Assembly (NCBI GenBank): GCA_004151065.3
Contig: NWUY0300051000.1
Location: 15,174 to 25,201, forward strand
DNA length: 10,028 bases
Source: Larix sibirica
Lineage: Eukaryota > Streptophyta > Pinopsida > Pinales > Pinaceae
Direction of reading: 5' to 3'
Part shown: positions 1 to 7,065 of the stretch, piece after piece
Layout of the letters: each line of letters begins with the position of its first letter
Numbering within the stretch: position 1 is the stretch's first letter
Program-made: the position numbers and the translations under genes
Notes under the pieces: model-generated
Told to the model about the DNA's origin: nothing
The model's input: the letters and a program-made list of their open reading frames with translations, nothing else
Databases searched by the model: none

Positions 1-167
1 AAGCAGCTTGAATATTTCTGTTGCGATAACCCCTAGGTACGTGTTCCGGCGGCAACAGTACCAAACCAACAGATCCTGACAAACATGAACATTATGATGA
101 TAGGGACTAGAAGGCCTTAGCTATAATTTGAATGTGCACCTCTGATGAAATTATTTTGCAATTGTAG
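1..167 (+). other. Left edge, intron-like non-coding sequence
   Basis: I see no coding region here. The stretch ends in a pyrimidine-containing run closing with ATTGTAG at 161-167, which could be a splice acceptor for the exon-like sequence that starts at 168 (see the hydrophobic ORF entry). The codon TAG at 165-167 is in frame with the downstream ORF, so that frame cannot extend further left without splicing. The acceptor is inferred from sequence context only. Confidence 0.3.
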
Positions 168-170
168 ATG

Positions 171-175
171 CTAAG
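171..175. repeat. Target-site duplication, left copy (CTAAG)
   Basis: This 5-bp copy directly abuts the TGTAAT end of the putative LTR. It matches the right copy CTCAG at four of five positions, and five bases is the usual duplication length for LTR-retrotransposon integration. The single mismatch would reflect a mutation after insertion. A 4/5 match can occur by chance, so it only counts together with the LTR-like termini. Confidence 0.45.
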
Positions 176-1030
176 TGTAATGTCCCTTCCCATTTGAGCA
201 CCCGGAGGATGACGGATTAGTCCATTTGGTTCCCGTGAACTATAGTTGCTAGGAGAGGGAATTAATTTAATATTTAATGTCACCTAGAGAAAAAATACTT
301 TTATAAAGTCACCTTGAGTAATAAATTAATAAAGTGACTATTGACAAACTCACTTTATTATTCATAGGGGTAAAAAGGTAAAAATGGCCAGAAGGGGTCA
401 AGATGAGTTTAAAAAGGGGAGAGAGCCTCACTTTTCATTCATTCATGTATTTTGCATTTTCAAAATCTTGGAGAGCTCTTGAGCTTGCTTTATCTTGGAC
501 GAAACCTTAAGGGAGAGGAAAAGAGTTTCGGTGGTGAAACCATCCACCCTAGCTATCTTACAAGGAGAGATCAGTCAGATTTCTCATTTGTTCTTTATTG
601 CCGTAATTTGGGATTGCTTTTTCATCTTCAGATTCGAGATTTGAGTGGAGTTTGCAGAGATCTCAGTGGTTATCCTTGAGAGGGCGGATTTGTGGAGGAG
701 CCACTCTCACCCTTTGTGGAAACTGGGTCTTCCAACCAAGAAGAGGGAGGGTGTATTCTTATATTTGGCTGCCAATATTAAGGAGAGGACATATTCTTGG
801 CAGGGATCAGTATGTGCATGAGGGAGGGCACACTTCAGTGGTTTGTTAACTGTCATTGCTACATTTGCTGAGGGTGATTTTGGGAAGAGTATCCACTATC
901 TTACTGCTGGGCATCATTATTTATCATTCTCCCTTGTTGCTTTTATTTGCTGAGAGGAGGGTGCACTTGTACTGTGTGAGGAGGTCTGTCATTATTTGCT
1001 TCTGTAATCTACCTTGAAGAGGCCGTAACA
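176..1030 (+). mobile_element. Probable solo LTR of a retrotransposon (855 bp)
   Basis: The segment begins TGTAATGTCCC and ends GGCCGTAACA, giving the TG...CA (here TGT...ACA) termini of long terminal repeats. It is bordered by CTAAG (171-175) and CTCAG (1031-1035), a 5-bp target-site duplication with one mismatch. The length fits a plant LTR. No primer-binding site follows 1030 and no polypurine tract precedes 176, so it is better read as a solo LTR left by recombination than as one end of a full element. A TATA-like TTATATTT lies at 759-766. The two small ORFs inside (from 452 and 652) show no protein-like features. Superfamily cannot be decided from the LTR alone. The strand is nominal, following the TGTAATGTCCC end as 5'. 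Confidence 0.6.
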
Positions 1031-1035
1031 CTCAG
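1031..1035. repeat. Target-site duplication, right copy (CTCAG)
   Basis: This copy directly follows the ...GTAACA end of the putative LTR and pairs with CTAAG at 171-175. In the frame of the open sequence that continues rightward, CTC AG(A) and CTA AG(A) both encode Leu-Arg, so the mismatch would be silent. Confidence 0.45.
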
Positions 1036-1288
1036 AAGAACACCAACTCTCTCATTTATCAACCTCCTCCTTGTTATTGGCTCAAGTCGTGCACCTTTTT
1101 GGAGAACTATTCCCTATTTTCACGAACTGGAAGCTACAGGAAATATTCAGCTGATTTCTACAGTCATCTTCAGCACTGTTATGTATGCATTTGGGACAGC
1201 CTCTTGGTATATTTCATATTTCATCTCTGTATCTTCAAAAGAGGAAGGTTCCAACTTCTTTAAGTCTGCATCTTGCAATCATCTACAG
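1031..1288 (+). pseudogene. Exon-like hydrophobic ORF fragment, interrupted by the LTR; function unknown
   Basis: From 1031 the + strand is open for 90 codons until TGA at 1301-1303. The translation has mixed, non-repetitive composition. It opens LRRTPTLSFINLLLVIGSSR, continues with RAPFWRTIPYFHELEATGN, and carries a strongly hydrophobic stretch (ISTVIFSTVMYAFG then SWYISYFISV). That suggests one or two membrane-spanning segments followed by a polar tail (SSKEEGSNFF). CTACAG|GTCATA at 1283-1294 could be an exon end and donor, placing the exon end at 1288. If the LTR (176-1030) is mentally removed, the frame joins to ATG at 168-170, directly after a possible acceptor ending at 167. This suggests the LTR inserted near the start of an exon. 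I do not recognise the family. It could be a dead gene copy, or a live gene if the LTR is spliced around. Membrane location is inferred from hydrophobicity only. Confidence 0.4.
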
Positions 1289-2420
1289 GTCATATTTGTA
1301 TGATGAACTTCAGTTCTGATTTCTTAGTTTAGCTCTGCCTTTAATAGTGATATTTAATAATTTTCTTCATAAAGGAATTTGTGGATGTAAACTCTATTTG
1401 AACCAATGATAAATATATGTGTTTGCAACCATTTACATGGTGAGGAACCTTTAGTTTGAGCTCTGAAACGTGCAAAAGGATTATACAGTAAAACATTGAC
1501 ATTGATACTAAATGTTTGACGAAATACCAAGCCAAACTTTCACACTCAAATCAGTTTTTACATGAACAGTAAGCTACAGCAGTATCAGTCCAAGTGTTTG
1601 ATGAAATTCTTCAACCAGTTGTGCCAACAGAGTCAAAATCAATCCCCAGTTCAAGTGTCTTGAAGTGTTTGATGAAACTCCGAGAGTCCGAACCACACAC
1701 GCTCTGTAGCAGTCAAGCCAAATCATACCAGATTTGATAGGGGATCTTACACTAAGAATAATCTAGAGGCCTAGAAGATGGTGAATTGATTTATGAAACC
1801 TCAAATGATATGAGGTTAGTGTAGTTGATAAATCAACAATACATCATAAATGATAAAAATGCCAAAACTGAAAATGTAACTAATGACATCACCAATAAAA
1901 ATGGGAGAAGTCAATTGTTTGCAAGGTGGGAGAAGATTGATGAATGAAAATTGGTTTCGATCACTTTGAATTCACTGCCTGAACCTTTATAATAGCAAGC
2001 ATCACTTTTCCAGGTAGTTTTTCAACAATTTCTCTGAGGAGTTGTATTGCAGGAAGAGCAATGGAACCAGATGTATGAAGAAAACTGATTAGAACAAGCA
2101 TTTGCATCCAATTACAGAGGAAGGCAGTTGGGTCAGGCCTACTAGAATGAGCAGAATTTCATGAATGAAGATAGAAGACCGATGCGCTAGCTAGTCCTGC
2201 TAGTAAGCTTTCATAGGACCATCGAAGGGGTGAATCTGAAGGTGGTTAGGCCCATACTCAATTTTTATTTAACTCTTTGCATGTGTAGGAGCATCCATAA
2301 GATGGTAAACTTTCTTAATGTAAGCAGTACTTATCAGCACTGTCTTTTGCACTCTCCATGCATATGTTCTCGAAGTAGATTACTGGTACATGTTATCACC
2401 AAACTTGTAGTTGCCCCTAG
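1289..2420. other. Non-coding or decayed sequence, no recognisable gene
   Basis: No frame stays open over a protein-like sequence here. A 15-bp motif is repeated three times at 1510-1677 (separate entry). Short ORFs on either strand (for example minus 1535-1341 and plus from 2230) read as random translations. The part from about 2000 onward may belong to the same decayed element as the acidic ORF starting at 2421, but I see no domain or terminal repeat to prove it. Confidence 0.4.
1510..1677 (+). repeat. Three dispersed copies of a 15-bp motif, AAGTGTTTGATGAAA
   Basis: Exact copies lie at 1592-1606 and 1663-1677, and a copy with two mismatches (AAATGTTTGACGAAA) lies at 1510-1524. The spacing is 82 and 71 bp. 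In one frame each copy can encode V/M-F-D-E: MFDEIPSQ for the first, VFDEILQP for the second and VFDETPRV for the third. This resembles the VFDEM segment of plant pentatricopeptide repeats, but the frames between copies are broken by stops and the other repeat positions are not visible. It is reported as a repeat, not a gene. Confidence 0.35.
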
Positions 2421-3157
2421 AGATGGATCCAAGATGGATGGCAGAGGGGATGGGCAACCAAANTCCTTGAGCAACACATTCCAATTTACCCTATTGAAGA
2501 AGTTCATGAAGGTCCCTTGATTGAAGATATTATTGAAGATCCACATTGTGTTTCCAGTAAAGATCTGGAGCTACCTTAGGACTATTTCAATAAAGATGAT
2601 CACATGTGCATTCTAGAATTACCTCAAATAGAAGACCATATCCATTTTGAAAACTGGGGTGTTTATGATGACACTCCTCCATGTTCTCCGCTTAGTGATG
2701 AAGTTTTGGAAACTTTTACTCCTTATATCTTTGAAACCAAACCTTCTGAGGAGGATTGTTATGATCATGAGGATGGGTATTCCTAGGGAAATGATGAAAT
2801 TCATGAAGACTCCCCCATATTTGACAAGATGCGGATCTTGAGACCTTGGGAAATGTTGATATGGAGGAGGAGCATGCAGATGTTTCACATGATCATTCAA
2901 AGCCATGCTTGAGTATCAGTATTGAAGACTTGGAAAATCAGTGCAGTGAAAAGTCAAATCGGATACAGTTTATTGAACAGCGGTCTCAGCCTTCATCTTC
3001 ACATTCATAGATCCCTCATGATTTGGAGTAGCTTGGAGCTTATGCTTACATAGAGATTTATCATCAGAGAAGCCCTTCAGATCAGTGTGATGAAGTAGTT
3101 CATCTGCCTCATCATTCAGAGTTTTTTNGTAAAATCATTGTGAGGATTTTTCTATGA
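2421..3157 (+). pseudogene. Decayed acidic coding region, probably retroelement-derived
   Basis: One frame is open from 2421 (just after a TAG at 2418), is interrupted by TAG at 2577 and TAG at 2784, and continues to about 2827. There a shift to the frame of 2828 continues the coding character through TAG at 3008 and TAG at 3029 to TGA at 3155-3157. The translation is rich in Asp, Glu and His throughout, for example EEVHEGPLIEDIIEDPH, HFENWGVYDDTPPCSPLSDE and SISIEDLENQCSEKSN. The same composition on both sides of each break argues for one ancestral protein with at least four stops and one frameshift. No zinc knuckle, protease, reverse transcriptase or integrase motif is visible. A linker or Gag-like part of a plant LTR retrotransposon is a guess. 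Two ambiguous bases (2463, 3128) fall inside. Confidence 0.45.
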
Positions 3158-3158
3158 A

Positions 3159-3226
3159 CTAGATCCCGACTATGATCAAATTTTCACATAACACATCCCT
3201 CGCCTTTGGTGAAACACGTGAATTTA
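3159..3226 (-). pseudogene. Out-of-frame C-terminal continuation of the minus-strand element protein
   Basis: Directly beyond the stop of the 137-residue minus-strand ORF, another minus-strand frame (from about 3250 down to TAG at 3161-3159) reads YEYWVINSRVSPKARDVLCE and a short hydrophobic tail. From memory, the segment W--NSRVSP-K-DV resembles a conserved stretch that follows a basic N-terminal domain in some multicopy eukaryotic hypothetical proteins thought to be mobile-element borne. This suggests a frameshift near 3245-3250 in what was a longer protein. The family link is unverified. The frame ends almost exactly where the decayed acidic + strand ORF stops (3157), so a junction between two elements probably lies near 3158. 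Confidence 0.35.
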
Positions 3227-3640
3227 TCACCCAATATTCATACGCCATAACTTTAACACCTTTTGCAAGTCTGTCTTTGTAGGGTTGCCTACAAATAGTT
3301 GTCCAACAAGTGAGATCATCAGTTTCTCTTTTGCAATCGGAATTTTTTTATGTTCGTGCAATGTTTTTCGTGACATTCCCAAAACGTTTTCCAATTGTAG
3401 TGTCAAATGGTTTTTTGCAGTGCTAGTTGAAACAACCGCTATTGTTAATACTTTACGTGCATCATGTATATGTTTTTTTCTAGATTTTCGAAAATATTTT
3501 ATTGCACTAGTTATATTTTCAAACACATTTTGCTTCACCTTTTTATCTTTTGTCAAATTTTTAATACCTAATAATGATGCAGCTTCTCTTAACTTCTTAT
3601 ACATTATCAGACCTTTCAAAATTTGAGCTTGTGTTGCCAT
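3227..3640 (-). CDS. 137-residue basic protein, probable mobile-element protein fragment
   Basis: This is the longest uninterrupted frame in the window, starting MATQAQILKGLIMYKKLREA and ending KLWRMNIG. It is Lys/Arg rich, with no membrane segment or signal peptide. Residues 84-98 or so (LENVLGMSRKTLHEHKK) have the look of a helix-turn-helix recognition region, and AASLLGIKNLTK near the start may be a second one. DNA binding is therefore plausible but inferred. The start ATG is followed by GCA, a common plant start context, yet a long A-run lies just upstream and coding-like sequence in another frame precedes it. The true protein may have begun earlier, and a second frame continues the likely C-terminus. 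I judge it a broken piece of a transposon-type protein rather than a functional gene. Confidence 0.45.
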   Translation of the reverse strand: MATQAQILKGLIMYKKLREAASLLGIKNLTKDKKVKQNVFENITSAIKYFRKSRKKHIHDARKVLTIAVVSTSTAKNHLTLQLENVLGMSRKTLHEHKKIPIAKEKLMISLVGQLFVGNPTKTDLQKVLKLWRMNIG

Positions 3641-3786
3641 TGATTTTTTTTTTTTAACATTTGATAAATCTGGTCAACATGATATCATACATAATGGATA
3701 GTTTTTTTCCTAAATTTGTGTGTATCGATATTTTCTAACATTTCATCACCAATGTTGATATCACCAACAAATTTTAATTTAATTTA
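3641..3786 (-). pseudogene. Possible out-of-frame N-terminal extension of the minus-strand element protein
   Basis: Reading the minus strand from about 3786, one frame gives KLKFVGDINIGDEMLENID followed by THKFRKKTIHYV. It then hits a TGA (3687-3685) and continues YHVDQIYQMLKKKNQ into the A-run immediately before the ATG at 3640. The composition is protein-like. A length change in the A-run would put it in frame with the 137-residue ORF. This is a plausible decayed upstream portion, but AT-rich DNA often gives such Lys/Ile-rich translations by chance. Confidence 0.25.
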
Positions 3787-4997
3787 AAAGCATATTAAAA
3801 CAACACAGATTCACGTTTTCTAAGTTGTAAATGTAAAAAAATTAAAATACAATATGAAAAAGATATTTAAAAAGTGATTTTTTTTTAAATTTTAAATTTA
3901 AGTTTTATTTATTTATTAGGAAATGCCTAAGAAATGATGTTTCCATGTGATTCTGTTTCTTGGTCGTTTACCCTTGTGTCAGATCTTTGGTAACCTAGGT
4001 ATCAAATCACGACAGTTGTGTTGTTTGTAGAAGTTCATTGTGAAATTTCCAAGTAGATTTACAGAAAGGGGTCTGTTACCTCCTGAACTATATTGTGCGG
4101 TTAAAGCCCAAAAGAAACATTGCTAGCACAAGGAAACCTAGAGGGGTTACCCACTGTCACCTCAGTGCGTCAGTAACTCCTTCCCTGCACTTTAGGTTGG
4201 CACTTCTCCAACTCAAGGGGGCCTTCCCTAGGATAGGATTGCTAAGACTAGGCAATAGAACATAAGGTGATGTGAAGAAATAACTTAGCAAAATGGTTTG
4301 TCTTGTAGTATAGGAAATAAAAGGGTGATGGGAGGACCTAGAGACTTGTGCCAATCCAACACTGAAAATTGGAGTCAAGGGATCTAGTCCAAGAGGGCGA
4401 GTTCATAGATGGCTAAGGAAACTAGGGCTGGATACACATGTTGAAAAATGAAAAATAGAAATATTCTAGGACGGCCCGAATTGTGCCACATCAAAACATT
4501 GCCTAGTTAGGGTGTGATTTATGCTATGAAATACTAAGAAGCAACAACTCTAAACAATGAAAGAAGCAATATAACATACTCATGCATAAATCATCAAATG
4601 GAATTGGAGGAATTCCTTCTCACACAAAACCCTTTCAATGAGGTAAGTTATCCTTTTGATTGGCCTCAATTAAACGAGTCTGGCAATTCGATAAATCATT
4701 AACAAGATTAAAAAGCAAGAACATTAAGCCCAACACTTGATAGGAGAAGAAAACTCTTACACCTCAATTTGCACCAAAGAAAGATGTGTTTATTAGGCTC
4801 CAAAAGAGAGAGAATTCTCACAATCCAACCATGACGAACGAGGGAGAGAGAAAAGTCTTATATATCTTTCAACTCATCTTCCTCCTACAATAAAATAATG
4901 ATAAAAGATTAGATTTAGCCTAGGATGGAGTGCAGAAATACTCCACCACTCCAACAAATACAATATAATAATGGTGGTCAAAGCCATAAGTACATGT
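3787..4997. other. Gene-free stretch; AT-rich block, then probable old repeat sequence
   Basis: The first part (to about 3920) is very AT-rich, with A and T runs such as those at 3880-3915. From about 4000 the base composition becomes ordinary. Text such as the block at 4144-4260 has the feel of dispersed plant repeat sequence, but I could not find paired terminal repeats. The minus-strand ORF 4378-4157 (73 residues) shows no protein-like features. No tRNA or other RNA gene is seen. Confidence 0.4.
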
Positions 4998-5365
4998 CTC
5001 CAATAAAGAATGAGAGGGGTGCCTCCATATATGAGGGAGTATGACAAGTCAAAGCCTTAATGAGATGCTCTCCAAAGGTCCTAAGTGTAAAACTCCAATA
5101 GAAGTGGTCAAACAAGTAATGAATAACCCTAGATCTAGGGTTCGGAAGTTAATCGGAACCTCCTAGATCCTCTCCAATGTAGATAACTCCAATAAATGAG
5201 CAACAAAACCATCTAGAACTCCTCCAAAGTGGAACGCCCCAATGAATATGGCCTCAAAAGCGGAATGCTACCGCATAAATGTGCTGGAACGAGTCAAATG
5301 AGACCCCCAATGGTGAACACTCCCATAGATAAGGTCAAGCAAGTTGAGCACTCCCAAAGATGAGC
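4998..5365 (+). repeat. Degenerate series of CTCCAAT-type motifs
   Basis: About eleven variants of a motif close to CTCCAATAAATGAG recur at roughly 4998, 5022, 5069, 5092, 5171, 5186, 5221, 5237, 5305, 5321 and 5350. Clear examples are CTCCAATAAAGAATGAG, CTCCAATAAATGAG and CTCCCAAAGATGAG. Spacing is irregular (about 15 to 80 bp), so it is not a clean tandem array. It may be an old minisatellite or part of an LTR. The start points are approximate. Confidence 0.4.
5125..5142. repeat. Perfect 18-bp palindrome AACCCTAGATCTAGGGTT
   Basis: The sequence equals its own reverse complement over all 18 bases. Each arm contains AACCCTA, the plant telomere-like unit, in inverted orientation. It lies within the degenerate CTCCAAT series. 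It may be a chance palindrome or the remains of two facing telo-boxes; function is unknown. Confidence 0.6.
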
Positions 5366-5502
5366 ATCATAAATGCATCCAAAGAAAAATAGAATACCTC
5401 CACAACTAAAAGCTCCACTTCAGACCATGAATAAATGTGCAATAAAGGATCTCCAAGCCACTTGTACCACTACAAAGGCTTGTCCCTCTCAATGTTCCAC
5501 CA

Positions 5503-5620
5503 AATTTTTGGGATGTGGGAGCGCTAGAGTGGGGAAACACACATGGGGGATGTGCGGACCACCCCCAAATTTTAGGAAAATTCACGGGGGATGGGGGGAC
5601 GTCGAGGTACCTAACATAGG
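5503..5620. repeat. G-rich block, possible dispersed conifer repeat
   Basis: Against the AT-rich surroundings this block is markedly G-rich on the + strand. It has runs such as GGGGGATGGGGGGACG near 5584-5600, and the related words CCAAATTTTTGGG (5501-5513) and CCCCCAAATTTTAGG (5563-5577). Two overlapping small ORFs on opposite strands (plus 5373-5654, minus 5684-5406) arise from it and look like by-products of composition. A weaker relative occurs in the kinase intron at 9103-9186. I recall GGGGA-type blocks like this as common in conifer DNA, but that is memory, not a search. Confidence 0.4.
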
Positions 5621-5941
5621 GGCTCTTGTGTCTAAAATTATTAAAAAAGTATAATCCCAACATATTCACATAACAATTCCTCATCCCATCACCATTTAAA
5701 TGCTAAATACAAATTCATCATTGTGCAATGTAAGCACGATCGTGATTCAGCTATATGTTATGTCAAATCCGAATGAACAACAAGGGCTGAAATCTACTCA
5801 ATACAAAAGATAACATAAATTGAAAATTAAATCTACAAATATAAAATATCTTGGCAGCCGGAAACTTCATTTATATATAAAAGATGAAGTACAAGTACAT
5901 ACCACAACTTCATCATAAAGATGGTATAATTCAATCCCTCT
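5621..5941. other. AT-rich gene-free stretch
   Basis: No coding region or RNA gene is visible. The only structure is a weak hairpin at 5865-5889, where CTTCAT and ATGAAG face each other across an AT-rich centre containing the self-complementary TTATATATAA. Confidence 0.4.
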
Positions 5942-6072
5942 AAACCCTAGCTAGGGAAACCGTAAGAAAATCTTAGCCACCAATTCCTCCTTTTTAGGAA
6001 TCAGTCCACCCAAGATCCTCTACATGCTACCATCAACACCAATAAGTCCTTGGCACATACAACAAGCTTGTA

Positions 6073-6159
6073 CCACACAAGCTCTCCACACTAGCACTGT
6101 TGTCTTCCTTATGGTTTATAAATCCTAGCCACACAAGCTCTCCACACTAGCACAGTTAT
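6073..6159 (+). repeat. Direct repeat, 31 bp twice with a 56-bp period
   Basis: Positions 6073-6103 and 6129-6159 match at 29 of 31 bases, with the first 25 identical (starting CCACACAAGCTC, ending CACTAGCAC). This is probably a local duplication inside older repeat sequence; no coding meaning is seen. Confidence 0.75.
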
Positions 6160-6628
6160 AGGGCAATGCAACTCTAGTTCTAGTCTTTAAATCCACATGT
6201 CCATCCCAAGGTTTGAGTCCCTAAACCCTAGGTTTTCAACTATTGCATCAATAGAAGCACCGTGACCTCCATGGAACATCAGATATACAACAATGGAGTC
6301 TTTTTCCAAGAGGCATCACATCAAGTTCAAGACTCATCAAGATAGTCTCTCCGTGATATTTCCCTAGCCTCGCATCCCATATGAACAAGGCTCCAAAATC
6401 ATGTAAGCTGTTAGCTCCAATCTCCATGTCTTCTACTAGGATAGAAACTGTAGCGCTAGAATAAGAGCCATAATAACCATATCATCCTGAACATCATGTT
6501 CTTTTCTAGGGTTTAAATGCATGGCATGAACCTTAGCATCACATATTCACAAGAGCAAATACTAGCATCACACAAGAGCAATCTCTTTAAGAACATCCAA
6601 GATTTCCCTCTCTTTCCTTGTCATCTCA

Positions 6629-6684
6629 TAGGGTTTTCTCATGAATCCTAACATTATCCTCCTAGGGTTTCCTCATGGATCCTA
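6629..6684 (+). repeat. Direct repeat, 22 bp twice with a 34-bp period
   Basis: Positions 6629-6650 and 6663-6684 match at 20 of 22 bases. Each copy starts with TAGGGTTT, so this duplication accounts for two of the six telo-boxes. It lies about 90 bp before a TATA-like tract. Confidence 0.7.
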
Positions 6685-6769
6685 GTGTCTTGCTCCCTAG
6701 AAGACTTCTCCACAATAATACAAAGAATAGAGTATTATGATGATGACTTATAAGAAAGCTCTCTCCTCC

Positions 6770-6781
6770 CTATATATATAC
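6770..6781 (+). promoter_or_regulatory. TATA-like tract CTATATATATAC
   Basis: The tract follows a pyrimidine-rich stretch (CTCTCTCCTCCC at 6759-6770), a layout seen in plant core promoters and in LTR U3 regions. No ORF worth calling follows on the + strand, so promoter function is only a possibility; a simple AT repeat is an equally good reading. Confidence 0.25.
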
Positions 6782-6975
6782 AACAGGTGAGAGATGCTAA
6801 CATAAAACAAGGACATGTGTCCATACATAACTAATAAAATGTAATATACTTAAACCCAGAAATGCAGAGAAAAGATAGAAAAACAAAAGAGATAGTAGAT
6901 AAAATAGATAACTATGTTCTAGTATGCCAGGATGTAACCTTGCTGTCAAACCTGCTATAAGGCCAAAGTCAATAC

Positions 6976-7065
6976 CTGGAAGCATTCTCAGGCTTCAAGT
7001 GAAACCCTAGATATTTGAGTCCTAACTGAAAATCTTCCTCGTGAAAGGGAAAAGTTCCTTTTATA
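6976..7065 (-). promoter_or_regulatory. Possible minus-strand core promoter and leader
   Basis: On the minus strand a textbook TATA box, TATAAAAGG, lies at 7065-7057. About 50 bp downstream CTAGGGTTT (7010-7002) appears, a word typical of plant transcript leaders. Next comes an ATG at 6985-6983 and then CCAG|GTATTG, which could be a donor after about 10 coding bases. Together these have the order of a plant gene start, but no downstream exon on the minus strand can be supported. It may instead be the promoter of an old LTR. Confidence 0.25.

Larger units (their letters stand above)
5942..7010. promoter_or_regulatory. Cluster of six telo-box motifs (AAACCCTA/TAGGGTTT)
   Basis: AAACCCTAG occurs at 5942-5950, 6223-6231 and 7002-7010. 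CTAGGGTTT occurs at 6506-6514 and 6662-6670. The shorter TAGGGTTT occurs at 6629-6636. Telo-boxes are established plant promoter and 5'-UTR elements, bound by Myb/TRB-type proteins and found for example in ribosomal-protein genes. Six in about 1.07 kb is far more than an 8-mer would give by chance. No gene is visible within the cluster, so it may mark a retroelement LTR or an unannotated promoter. A 12-bp perfect palindrome CCCTAGCTAGGG (5945-5956) overlaps the first box. Confidence 0.45.

Noticed and set aside
452-849. Two overlapping + strand ORFs (75 and 65 residues)
   Set aside because: They lie inside the putative LTR, show no protein-like features and overlap each other in different frames.
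176-1030. LTR as the 5' or 3' end of a complete retrotransposon in the window
   Set aside because: No primer-binding site follows 1030, no polypurine tract precedes 176, and I saw no second copy of the LTR.
2619-2906. Minus-strand ORF of 95 residues
   Set aside because: It is antisense to the decayed acidic + strand region, whose coding character is clearer and continues beyond it.
3285-3626. + strand ORF of 113 residues, Phe-rich
   Set aside because: It is the antisense shadow of the 137-residue minus-strand ORF; its Phe/Cys-rich composition mirrors Lys/Ala-rich codons on the other strand.
4157-4378. Minus-strand ORF of 73 residues
   Set aside because: Low-information Ser/Thr-rich translation within repeat-like sequence, no domain, no upstream support.
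5373-5684. Overlapping ORFs on both strands (93 and 92 residues)
   Set aside because: Both result from the G-rich repeat block; simultaneous open frames on both strands indicate composition, not coding.
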